64,000 nucleotides of DNA from Tubulanus polymorphus (taxonomy: Eukaryota > Nemertea > Palaeonemertea > Tubulaniformes > Tubulanidae): NCBI RefSeq assembly GCF_964204645.1, contig NC_134036.1, positions 1,738,001-1,802,000 on the forward strand, written 5' to 3'. Position 1 is the first letter of the stretch; each line of letters opens with the position of its first letter. The position numbers were made by a program, and so were the translations under genes. This document shows positions 51,261 through 62,660 of this stretch, piece after piece. Under the pieces are notes generated by a model. That model was not told the DNA's origin, made no database searches, and saw only the letters and a program-made list of their open reading frames with translations.

Positions 51261-51676
51261 ATTATTATTATGACGACGCGAACGCGGCCATTTATCAATC
51301 AGTATTCGGAGTCTATCAGTCTAATAGCGCAACAGAGTAAAAACTATAAAGCGGGAATAAAGATTGATAACGACAATGAGAAAGAAGTTAATGGCATCGA
51401 AAGCGTTCCGTGTCACGAGAAGTTATCAGAATTATGATGGAACAGTGTGTGTGTGCTCAAACAGCACCGGGTAAAGATCATTCACTAACCAACAGAACCT
51501 GACTTAATTAATAAACCTACTGATTAGGAGCTGCTGTATCAGTCGGTTGGTGGTGTAGAGATCTATCCGTCATTATTAACTCTCATAACACCGAAAACGT
51601 GTTCGGCACCGAAACCAAAACGATATCGATACAAAGTTCACATCGGTCGTTTTACATCGTGGGATGCCACGAAAAA

Positions 51677-52713
51677 AATGGCCGCCTCCATAAATCCCTC
51701 TATGACCATAATCATAGTTATATAAACCCTTCTAAAACGATGGCTACCTCCATAAAACCCCCTATGATATCATGGTTATATAAACCCTTCTAAAACGATG
51801 GCTACCTCCATAAAACCCCCTATGATATCATGGTTATATAAACCCTTCTAAAACGATGACTGCCTCCATAAAACCCCCTATGATATCATGGTTATATAAA
51901 CCCTTCTAAAACGATGGCTACCTCCATAAAACCCCCTATGATATCATGGTTATATAAACCCTTCTAAAACGATGGCTACCTCCATAAAACCCCCTATGAT
52001 ATCATGGTTATATAAACCCTTCTAAAACGATGGCTACCTCCATAAAACCCCCTATGATATCATGGTTATATAAACCCTTCTAAAACGATGGCTACCTCCA
52101 TAAAACCCCCTATGATATCATGGTTATATAAACCCTTCTAAAACGATGGCTACCTCCATAAAACCCCCTATGATATCATGGTTATATAAACCCTTCTAAA
52201 ACGATGGCTACCTCCATAAAACCCCCTATGATATCATGGTAATATAAACCCTTCTTAAACGATGACTGCCTCCATAAAACCCCTACGATATCATGGTTAT
52301 ATAAACCCTTCTACAACGATGGCTACCTCCATAAAAACCCCTATGATATCATGGTTATATAAACTCTTCTAAAACGATGGCTACCTCCATAAAACCCCCT
52401 ATGATATCATGGTTATATAAACTCTTCTAAAACGATGGCTACCTCCATAAATCCCCCTATGATATCATTATGGTACTACAGCCCCTCTAAAAAGATGGCT
52501 ACCTCCATAAAACCCTCTATGATATCATGGTTATATAAACTCTTCTAAAACGATGGCTACCTCCATAAATCCCCCTATGATATCATTATGGTACTACAGG
52601 CCCCTCTAAAAGGATGACTGCCTCCATAAATCCCCCTATGATATAATCATGGAACTACAGGCCCCTCTAAAAAGATGGCTGCCTGCATAAATCCCCCTAT
52701 GATCTGATCTGAT
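51677..52713. repeat. 58-bp minisatellite, about 17-18 copies
   Basis: Unit of 58 bp: CTCCATAAAACCCCCTATGA, then TATCATGGTTATATAAACCC, then TTCTAAAACGATGGCTAC. The middle copies are almost identical, with divergence rising toward both ends. The distal units resemble the dispersed TATGACATCA family. Confidence 0.97.
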
Positions 52714-54880
52714 AGTTTAAGTTCTGACACTAAATGAAATATATCATACTATCCACAACCACAGATTGTAATTTAGATTTAACTCAAGATCTTGAATCAG
52801 TCCATGATTATCGTTGGAACCGGATGCTGTTCCAATCACCACTGCTCACGTGATCCTTTTATCATTCTGGCTGAATGTTCGGCGCGAGGAAATTGTAAAG
52901 GCCTACGCGTTCTCGTTCAAAGAGTCGGCTTTCTGGAAATCGAGTCCAGAAATAACCTTTCGGAACCGATTATTAATCTAAAATTCTCCGTCCTTTCTAT
53001 TTTCTATTTACGTTTTTCTTAAGGACTCGAAAACAGCGGAAAGCTTTCAATTTGCAACGGTATCGATCGGTAATCTGCGCAGCAACAACAACATACGAGC
53101 GCTTTTCAAAAAGGAACCACCGCTGGGTCGTTTTCTTTTTAGGTCCCACCGTCGATCCGGTGATTAGTCATAACCGAGGACGACGACGACCTTCACCTTC
53201 GCGTCGCGTATGAATACCGACCGAGTCCGCTCCATCGATTTAACACAACCGCGTAATTATAACGTCCGCCGAATCCGCATACCCGGAAAATCGATTTGTA
53301 GGTTCGTTGACGAGATATTAATTAATACTCCTGCGTTAATCATACTCCGCGAGTTAATTAATCGTGCCGTATAGGTAAAGACTAGAGACAGAACCGGATT
53401 TTACTTACAGCAGCGGCGGGAGGAGTACAATGGCAGACGATCAAAGCAGACGCTGATGATGATGTGACTAATCGATTTTTGTTTAAAAAGTTTTCGTCAA
53501 CCGATTCTGTTGTTGTCTGGTTGCGTAGTTCGTGCGTTACCGTCGCTGGGGTCAACGAGTGCGTGGCGACTGGGAGAAGATTAATTTGTTGACGAAAGAT
53601 GTACCAAAAATAAGCAGTACAACGCAGGCACTAGTGGTGGCCCAAAAAATTGCCTGGGCGTACTGAAGTCCTAGACGGAGGATAAAGAGAGGAGGGAGAC
53701 GGGAGGGAAACGAATACATTTTGACAAAACATGCTCAAAAAAGTATAGCGGAAATAAGATGGGATTTCGAATTCTAATGGAAGACCTAGATGAAGAGAAA
53801 AGGGAGGAGGAGGAGGGAACGAATCTTGCTGACATAAAATGTACCGCTGAAGTACAATAAGAGTAGAGTAGGCTATAATGGCCTTGTCATACTTCGCATG
53901 AAACAAAGTGAGCGATAAATATAATGAGCCTTGTTAACAAGAAAGCACAAAGATTTTGAATAAAAAAATAAGACAAAGACATATACACATATAGACTGAA
54001 CGCGAGACGAAGACCCTGGGGTAAACATGATAACCGCATTCACATGTACACCCGAACGGCAAAATCTACGTCTCGGTTTAATTAGGTTGGAATTAGGTTA
54101 ATTAGGTCGAATCGACTGTAATCACGTCTTGGAAAACTATTTAAAGGGTCATACCTAAGTAGCATACTTCATCCGAAAAAAAATCAGTCCAGATTGCTCA
54201 GTAAAAAGCTTTAGCCTGATCTTAGCCCAAGTCGTGTCGGTTTAATTGGCGATTCTGGACCCAAAATTAATGTGGTTCCAGGGTTTGATTGCCATCCTCC
54301 GAAGCTCAGGTGGCCAACACAAGCCCTAGCCGCAGACCCTTCATTGGTCTATCACATTGCACGAGATTTCTTGGATGGACAGGTTGCCGCTTAGCGGTCA
54401 CTAGTCTATGTATTGAGCCAATCAGTTGCGATGTTTTTCACCGCTAGGTTTGTCAACACCACGCATCGAAACCTGGCAAGCGACGGTGGTCTGATAGGGA
54501 TATGGATCCATCACATTGAGTCTATAACAGTATTTTAGCGATCCCGGTTTTAGAAAGTGAAAATCAATACTTATAGCTCCAATGAGGCAGTTCGTACAGT
54601 CAGTTTAGGGTATCATTGGTAGCTCGAGTAACCACGTAATCAGAAACCACGACTGTGCGCATAACAGCTGTCGTCGTAAAAAATCACCAGGTGGCGACAC
54701 CGGACACTTTGTATATCCGCTTTCATCGCATTGAATTATATAGGCCTATAGCGATTCAAATGCTTAGGTGAAAACTAGATATGAACAGAATAAATTAGGA
54801 AATGTGGAACCCATCAAAATAGAAGGGCTTAAGCTGAGAAAAAAAGACTGCGGAAGTGACTGCGGAAGTGCGAGACTTAA

Positions 54881-54907
54881 GATATCGCCTTGCGGGACTC
54901 CATTAAC
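54881..54907 (-). other. Short reverse-transcriptase-like peptide remnant
   Basis: On the minus strand this reads NGVPQGDIL, resembling the GVPQG-(S/G)-(V/I)-L motif of non-LTR retrotransposon reverse transcriptases. The same GVPQGG word occurs in the nearby 93-bp array. No YXDD box or longer domain is visible. Confidence 0.3.
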
Positions 54908-55046
54908 TGCATTTGCGGCATTTCTGCAGAAATTCGGCAGAAGATTTATTGCCCACTAAGGCCTACATTGATACTGGGAGCTACTGAATTTTTTTCAACT
55001 TAGGGTAGCTTCCTCTACATGTCATAGGAAAGTAAAATGAGTGATT

Positions 55047-55355
55047 TAAGATAACACCTTGTGGTACACCAGCTGTAACTTGCGGTTAACTAGCTAGCAC
55101 AGTCTTTAATTCACCTGGGGCTAACAACGTTGAGGGTTTAAAGTCACCACCTTGTGGTACACCAGCTGTAACTTGCGGTTAACTAGCTAGCGCAGTCTTT
55201 AATTCACCTGGGGCTAACAACGTTGAGGGTTTAAAGTCACCACCTTGTGGTACACCACCCGTAACTTGCAGTCGACTAGCTAGTATAGTGAATGCTTCAC
55301 CCGGGGCTAACAACGTTGAGGGTTTAAGGATACCACCTTGTGGTACACCTGTTTT
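55047..55355. repeat. 93-bp tandem repeat with a conserved 31-codon frame
   Basis: Copies of CCTTGTGGTACACC are spaced exactly 93 bp (55057, 55150, 55243, 55336). The minus strand has the same frame open through the units except for one TAA, giving a repeated GVPQGG(D/I)-KPSTLLAPGE peptide. The GVPQGG word resembles a retroelement reverse-transcriptase motif. Confidence 0.9.
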
Positions 55356-56010
55356 ACAATATTCGCTCGTCAATTCAGCCAAATTTATTCCACTAGATGA
55401 GCACTATTTGAAGTGATTTCTATGATTCACCGGCTTTACGGCTGGTCACTTGGCTTTTAAACAAACAAACAAACAAACAAATCGAAATTGAAAATGTGTC
55501 CGCATTTTACTGAATATATTTGTTTTTCGGACTAGAACCGCTTAAACCAGAGATTGTGTCAAGTTGTGAACTAGGACGTCGAAACACTGAACACCTCGTT
55601 GAGTCACCACCACCACCACCACTGATATTTGACTAGGGGGTTACCACACGCAGACGACCTTTCCTTTTATCGTCCATAGTGTAAATATTTATTTCGCGTC
55701 AATAAAGTTTTATTGTATTGTACTTTCGTGTAATTGAATTTTGTTAACAACCGACTGAAAGGTCGTAAACCGAGTCGACCACACCCACCAGAGAATTGTG
55801 CATGTGACACAAATGAATATGGTATTTTAGCATTTATTCACACATCACAAGTCTACAGTTTTCGATTCTGTGATTTCTGGTTTTGACTTAGGACCACCTA
55901 GAGACCAATGTTGCATCTGGGGTGATGACCAGCAGAGCAGCCCATAAAATCCAGGATCCACCCCTGGACAAAGTGTTTTAATAATTGTTACATACATGTA
56001 ATCCTCGCCT

Positions 56011-56121
56011 GGGCTCAGTTTTATAGACTGGTATTACCTTTAACCCGGGGGCTAACTCAATTCATTATCAATTGAGTTAGCCCCCGGTTTAAAGGTAATA
56101 CCAGTCTATAAAACTGGGCCC
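56011..56121. mobile_element. Near-perfect 51-bp inverted repeat (foldback element)
   Basis: The arms GGGCTCAGTTTTATAGACTG...TAACTCAAT and ATTGAGTTAGCCCC...ACTGGGCCC match at about 49 of 51 positions around a loop of roughly 9 nt. The two mismatches would still pair as G-U in RNA. The outer arm matches the termini of the element at 47917-48158, so it is likely a deleted member of that family. Confidence 0.9.
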
Positions 56122-57618
56122 CGCATATGAAGCATATAAACAAAACGGTTTGGGGCCTGACGATGATTTGCATATCCTTCGGTCAAATATGTCGCCGATT
56201 TACATAAACTTTCATTAAAACGACAAATAAAGATGTTACCCTCTTTCATGAGCACCGAGAACAAATATGGCGACCACACATAACAAAATCGATTCCATAC
56301 GAAGATTTCAAAATCAGTGATTTATAAAACATTAGACAAATACAAGAGACACAAATGTGACGGATGAAGGTTTATTGCCAGCTGTCGGTTTACTGATGAC
56401 AGCTGATCTATAAGGCTCTCACGTTTCGGCCAATGTCATCTGAAGTTCGTATTAAGTGTTTACGAATTTCTCTCAGCCATTTGCGGCCATTGTTGTCCGT
56501 CAAGTCGAGCGAGAACCAACACGCGTTAAATGTTCGCTTTTGATTTTCACATTCATGCGACATGTTTCTGAGTCACAGGTGGTTCGTTCTCAAGTTAATT
56601 AGAGCTTAAATTTACCTCCGCACGAGTTGGCACTGAATGAATTATATTTGAAAAGTAATTTTGAGGGGATTTCTCAACTACATGAGTAATGGACAATGGT
56701 TTCTATAAGGGAAGATGTTTTTGTAACCACCGTCAGGGAAGAAGACCTCCCCGCTTTTGCAAAGGATCTGTATGCCAACGGTAGTTTTAATGCCATCTTA
56801 GTTCCATAATCTTACAACTTAAAACCCATTCCTACGACCTGAGACCACAATTGAAATTCTTTAGTCACGCCTGATGGATCTTGAATAAATCGGGCTCAAT
56901 GTACAGGGTAGACTTTTAAGCTTAGCAAAAATGAGAAACAAGGCATCTTTCTTTTAGCCTAATCCTACAAATGTAAGACCACTTTTACGATTTAAAACCC
57001 CTATCAGACTTCTATAGTCTTGAATGAGGGATCCTTAATTAGTTGGGCATTGGAGTCAAATGATTAATCCAAGGTTGGGCTCACAGTGTGACCTTTGTTT
57101 TGATTGAACTTTCTTTATCTTTATTTCAATGTCTTTCGTCTTATCAACCTCAACTCGCGTCATTCACTGGTCAACGTGATAATGATGTCTGGGGTCAAAT
57201 ATATACAATACATGATAAGATAGAATTGCAATTCTGAATCAAATAATGTTGTATGGTATAGGTTTTATGCCTCAAATATTATGGTTATCCTGGATTAATA
57301 AACGAAGGAAAGAGAGCTCGCATGGATGATAAACTTTCCTGGTCGCTGACCATGTCCAACTACCCAAAGCCAGACCAGTTGTATACCACATGCATAAAGC
57401 TCATAAAGTCTAATGACATCTTGGTCAAATAATAATAATCATATAACATGTCTTTATCGAACTCCTTTTAAACAAACTAATGTTTCTTTTTCATTAAAAA
57501 AATATCTATCGGGGAAAGGACATTAGGCAAGCCATGAGGATGCACTGCATATTGCCTCATTTTTGATTAAGTATATCGTTTAATAGCCAACCAAGCAACT
57601 GTGGCCTAGAATATGCAT

Positions 57619-57805
57619 ATCTTGGTCCAATAGCCTTTTTCTAAAACAAGTCGGGACTGTAGGAACTGGATCGTGGACTACGCAGACAAATCCGATCCCG
57701 GCGAACCACCTAGGAATCAATCTTGGTCCAATAGCCTATCTACAGTTAAGTCAGAACGGCAGTACCTGGATCCTGGACTGCGTATACAAATCTGATCCGT
57801 AGAAA
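57619..57805. repeat. 101-bp direct duplication
   Basis: TCTTGGTCCAATAGCC recurs after 101 bp (57621, 57722), with 'aagtc-g-actg-ag-a-ctggatc-tggact-cg-a-acaaat--gatcc' in both. Confidence 0.8.
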
Positions 57806-59284
57806 TCAGCTGCAATGTGTTTTTAATTTGAAACCGAACACAGATACGTGTTATCGACCAGTCAGAGGAAAAACAACCTATTCTATATTCAATTGTTCTA
57901 AGCTAATTATTATATTACGAGAACAATATAATGTTTGTACGTACTCTATGTATGTGTGTGTGTTGGCAACGAATTCAGGTTAATTAAACCTAATTCAAAA
58001 CCCACAAAAATATCTATATTTATCATACGCGCTTGCGCACGAGAGAATGTTATCTATATGAGTACGATTTTGATGAAACGGTTGTTGCAAGATGGAAGAT
58101 TTCTCGAAACGTCGTGTTTTGAGAAAAGCATAATACAGCAAAACCTTATCAATAATGCATCGATATCTCTTCATCGATAATTTCAGTTTTTCAAGTAATT
58201 TAACAAATTAGAGAATTGAAACGAATCTTTTTTTTACAAATGTCAATGGGATTGAATGACTATTTTGCAATTGATTTGTTACATTACTTTGCACAGTAAT
58301 TTTCCAGAAACAAAATCGACACGTTATTGATAAGGTCTAACAATTTTGCTGTCATGCTTTTTTCTCAGATGATTTGATGTAAGAATTCAAAACCTTCAAT
58401 TTTTCAAATTTTTTACTAAATGGCTACGACTTCTTTGTTACGTTACTTAAGACAAAAAGTTTCCAGATATTAAGTTGTGAGAAAGGTCGATGGATCTATT
58501 TCCAAGCTCCATTTTTCGATGCTGATGTAGGTGCCTTTTCCAAATGACTTCACCGTGGTCAAGCACAGAAATATAGATTTATATGACAGACCCTCGATAT
58601 TTGTAAATTCCCTGACTACATCTTATTGTCAGGTATCTAGCACCGGTTTCTAAACAGACTAATCATCTCGTCACGCACTGGTCTCAAATCGAAACAGGTT
58701 ATTGGGTTCGAATACCGTTATGGCGGCGGGGCAACCACTATCGATCATTACACGCAAACGTGAAAAAAAAACGTAATACAAAGACCACATTAAATCATTA
58801 CCATATTGGGACCATAATGGACCTTAATAATACTATCGTTATTATGGTATTATATCGCACGAATAATAGTCGCGTGGAAATACTAACACGCAAACTATGA
58901 GTAAAAATATTACAGAGTCCTAATCTGAGTGGCTTGCGATCGCAGTACGGTTGACCGGTTCACCACGAAGCTTTCGGCTCACGGTCGACGACAGCATAAT
59001 CAACCCGTGAAATGGAGCTCAACGGGGGAGCGCCCTACGTCACTAGCCTCTAATAACCCGTTTACAAATAGAAATCGCCATGGTGACCTCGATATATTGA
59101 TTGATATTGTTTGGGCGCAAAAAAATCGATACCGTTCCCTCTATCTCTCCATTGGACGCCAGGCACTGTATCGGAAATATTTCGGTTGACTATTAGTAAT
59201 ATTATCAGGAAATGAAAATAGAAAATGTTGTAATTGCCCAAGACAAAGACATTCTTCAATTTTAAATAACTCTCAAATCATGTG

Positions 59285-59530
59285 ACTTCAGTGGTATTAC
59301 ATCATGAGACTGGTCTTATTGATAAGTGTTGGCTATAGAAGCAAATCTATGCCTTAACTGCACCAATCTTACAAATTGAAGCCTATGGGGAAAGTGATTT
59401 GAAGACGTTGTCCAAGAGGACGTTCTTGGGCACTCGAGTCGTGAGTGTTATTAACGAGACTTGTCTTATTGATGAGTATCGGCCACAGTAGCTAAGCCTT
59501 GACTGTTATAGCAATCTAGCAAATCGGAGC
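59285..59530. repeat. Diverged direct duplication of about 160 bp
   Basis: Two copies share 'gagact-gtcttattgat-agt', 'ggc-a-ag-agc', 'cttgactg' and 'aatct-gcaaat--gagcctacg'. Confidence 0.55.
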
Positions 59531-60374
59531 CTACGATAAAACCAGCAAGACCCGGTTTCACTAAAAAAAACGATAGACCTAAATCCATCACCTTAAATTT
59601 TTGAAATAAACGTGAAACTAGGTTTGTTCCTAGTTCGTCTCGTTGACCGTGAACCGTTTGCAAACAGGTACAGTCAATACACAAAGCGAACATCATCAAC
59701 CCGATCAGAAACCATGCGCGTATCGCGTTGCTAAGCACCGTCACCTTGACGACGACGACGAACCGGGATGCTTTTTATTGAGTCGATTCTTTTCTTCTGT
59801 CCCGTTTTTATCGGCTGCTAATTCATAAATTCGCTGTGAACAGCAGCAGCAGCAGCATCACGTCCGTATTTTCAATACCTCGTGTTCGCGTTCAGGTTTT
59901 TTAAATTTTCCAATAAAGGTCGACTCGGTACAACGAGAAGATTATGATTATCATTTTTCAAGCTAACGAAACGCGAATGTTTCATCACAACAACAGCTAG
60001 GACCGTTACTATATGTTGGGATAATACGAAACATTTGCAGCTGATGATGAAGAGACAACAAAAGTTTTTACAAAAATAAAATTGGACGAAATCTGTATCC
60101 ATTCATTTTTTAAGCATTTGAAAATGCTTTTGATCCAGTGGAGGGATCGATCAAATAGGAAAAATAACTCAAAAAGTTAACTCGCTTTAAAGGTTCTTCT
60201 TCGAATATTTCCATAAATACACGTTACGAATAGAATACGAATGTTATCGGTAGAAACTTCTGAAGAAAGCGTCTCGAGTAAAAAAAATTCCACGATCTTC
60301 AAAAAGCTTTCGAAACTTTGGGCGCATACAACCTTTAGGGAAGCAAGCAACATTGACATTTCTATAGTCTTCTT

Positions 60375-60530
60375 ATTACGAGACTTGAGACTTTTTAGGC
60401 CACAAAGAATTCAAACTTGAATTCAATGACATTCGATAAGGGTAGATATGTAGGTCTTTTTATAACAAGACTCGAGACTTTTTGGCCACAAATAACTTCA
60501 ATTCAATGACATTCGATAAGCGTAGTCACT
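60375..60530. repeat. Direct duplication of about 85 bp
   Basis: 'acgagacttgagacttttt-ggccacaaa' and 'caattcaatgacattcgataag-gtag' occur twice. Confidence 0.8.
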
Positions 60531-61464
60531 TCTTCTGAGACCACCTTTGTCGCCGAGCACATTCAGCCAAGCACAAGACGCTGCTTGCCTGAATTCCTAT
60601 TCGAACCATCGGAAAATATTGTCGTCGATATTTTGAATTTCTCCGCACGGACGCAGACGACGACGCAGAGAGCTATCTGTTCAATTAATATCAATACACC
60701 GATCAGGCGATCACCTGGGAGACGATGACGCGTTACCGTGGCGACCGAGAAACAAAGGTAACCGGTAGACGGATGGACGGGCAGCGTTCTCCGTTCAGCG
60801 GCACCGGTGGGGGATTTTTTGATATTTTAATTCATTGACGTTGTTCTTTACCTCGTAAATAATAGTTATCGACAAGGATTAAAAATGGCCACCTTCTCAA
60901 AATTGATATTTCCATCTACTTATTCGTAATAATGAATAACAATTTAGCCATTCTTAAGACTAATTAACTCAAAAGTTGCGGCAACAACAGCAGCATATGT
61001 ATTTGTAAATCCTGGTTTAACACCAGGGATATATGCTACACTAATACCGCTTCGTAAACAAAATGGATAGAGGGCTCATCTTGCATTTGTTAAAGACAAG
61101 CTTCGGAAACTTAACCTTTGGGTCAAGTTTTATAATTTCAATTTTGCCACTTCAAACTTGGATTTTTTTGTGTTCACTATTAGTTAACACAAAAAAATCT
61201 GCTGTATTAATTGAGCAATCTTGTTTTGGGATGTCTAACCATGAAGAAATTCATGAACAAATAATTAACTAATTGTCATGAATTAACGTCGGTCATTAAC
61301 GTATATGGTGTAACACCGGTAGCTAATTAACTGAGCAATTAATGTTAATTACCTAATGAGCATTAATTAACATTAGCTACTACGGAAAACAATAATTAAA
61401 CAATAGACGAAATAACTAATATTCAAGCAAATAAATTAACAAGAAAAAGGTTTTTTGTAATGAT

Positions 61465-61491
61465 CATAATAATAATAATAATAATAATAAT
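61465..61491. repeat. (AAT)n microsatellite beside the N-terminal exon
   Basis: About nine AAT units, 20 bp into the intron after the donor of the exon at 61511-61663. Confidence 0.9.
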
Positions 61492-61510
61492 TAAAAAGCG
61501 TTATCTCTAC

Positions 61511-61663
61511 CTGATCCTCAATATCCGTAGTTCCGTTCGTGCCATTATTCTCACACAAGGTGGCGTTACTGACAGTGGTGCCGGCTGTGTTGGCAGTGTT
61601 GGGGATGTGGTATGGTGGGTACGTGCACGGGCGCTTTGCAGGTGGGTATGGTGCACCACTTAC
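61511..61663 (-). CDS. cpo: cpo/RBPMS-like gene, N-terminal exon before RRM1
   Basis: This is the most 5' coding exon I can support. It has 153 nt (51 codons), phase 0 at both ends, between an acceptor TTTTTGCAG and a donor GTAGAG. The peptide is Pro/Tyr-rich at its start (SGAPYPPAKRPCTYPPYHIP), then Thr/Asn-rich, and ends in an acidic DIEDQ. That ending would join directly to [10 protein letters not shown] of the next exon, as an acidic stretch precedes RRM1 in RBPMS. The region is probably disordered. No in-frame ATG is present, so the start codon must lie in an upstream exon, possibly beyond 64000. The exon opens with GTAAGT right after CAG, so acceptor and donor-like consensus overlap here. 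The exon call rests on splice sites, phase and composition, not on a conserved domain. Confidence 0.75.
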
Positions 61664-61764
61664 CTGCAAAAACAATTAGTGAATAGCAGATAGTTTGTTT
61701 GTTTGTAAAAACTACGTTCATATATGATATACAAAGATATATCTATGAACCCCATTCAACAAGG

Positions 61765-61862
61765 CCCAGTTTTACACAAAAGGTTTACATCGATTTTTTG
61801 TTTTTTTTTTAAATCAAGCTGAATCGATTTGAGATTAGATCCCTTTTGTAAAACCGGACCCG
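61765..61862. mobile_element. Small foldback element (GGCCCAGTTTTACA family)
   Basis: GGCCCAGTTTTACACAAAAGG near 61764 is a diverged reverse complement of CCCTTTTGTAAAACCGGACCC near 61842, with inner ATCGATT/AATCGATT also paired. The outer ends resemble those of the 56011 and 47917 elements. Confidence 0.6.
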
Positions 61863-61925
61863 GAAGTCAGCTGCTCAACTGTTGGTTAAAGTAAACCATC
61901 TCTTAAATACGGCAGTTACAATGCA

Positions 61926-62053
61926 TAGGGGCTGCAGTTGGCCAAAAGTTTGTTACAAATAACCAGGGGATAAATACCATAGTAACAATGAACTTTTAAT
62001 TGTCACTTTGTCAACCTATCCACTGGTTAACCTTGACCAACTGCAGCCCCTGG
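61926..62053. mobile_element. Foldback element with GGGGCTGCAGTTGG termini
   Basis: GGGGCTGCAGTTGG near 61929 and CCAACTGCAGCCCC near 62038 are perfect inverted repeats around an AT-rich interior. Further imperfect pairing (TAAAGTAAACCA/TGGTTTACTTTCA) extends outside to about 61890 and 62095. Confidence 0.7.
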
Positions 62054-62104
62054 TTTAATCGTCATGTCAACTAGCCAGTGGTTTACTTTCACCCGTATTT
62101 GAAC

Positions 62105-62660
62105 AACTGCGTCCAGTAAAGATGACCTTTACCAAAAATCCCCAAGTGACATCACCAAATTACCGTTGAATAATGATGATGACGTGATAGGGGGAATGGT
62201 AGCTTCTAAAACATCTCCTTATGACATCACCATCAACCTCTACTTTAGTAATGGTGATGATGTCATAAGTGGATTTTGCAGGTAGTTATTCCCACCATGA
62301 CGTAATTCAAACTGCCATTAAGTGATTCAAAACGTTATCTACAATAAGTGTTGGCAATCAGTGATGTCATGGGGCTATTTTAAGGAAGACGCCATCTTTT
62401 ATTCTCGAATGAGGTTCATATGCAAATTACATAGCAGAGAAATGATAGTAATTGAATATTAGCATGCCTAATCAAGTGTGTGAATCCTTCTTAAATCAGT
62501 CATTTCTTTACCTAAAAACCCTTACATAAAAGATGACCATCTAAAAATCCCCCTATGACATCAACGGATTCGATCCTTAGAAAGCCATGTTTTCCATTAA
62601 ACGATCGAATCATCACCGGTATGACGCCACAGGCGGTATAAGGAGGCGGCCATATTTTAT
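62105..62660. repeat. Diverged units of the CCCCTATGACATCA family
   Basis: Several direct and inverted units such as CTTATGACATCACCAT and ATGGTGATGATGTCATAAG (62218-62268), plus 'aaaatccccctatgacatca' near 62545. Confidence 0.7.

Larger units (their letters stand above)
27635..61510 (-). other. Giant intron (about 34 kb) filled with repeats
   Basis: It separates the N-terminal exon from RRM1. I find no convincing exon inside it, though alternative first exons would be easy to miss. It hosts nearly all tandem arrays and foldback elements in the window, annotated separately. Stretches without an entry (about 27900-30850, 35150-37730, 43225-46010, 49000-50700, 52720-54870, 58000-59280) look like unique AT-rich DNA with scattered simple repeats. 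Confidence 0.6.

Noticed and set aside
53631-53906. 91-codon minus-strand open frame with Pro/Ser-rich stretch
   Set aside because: The composition comes from a purine-rich GGAGG tract on the plus strand; no homology recognised.
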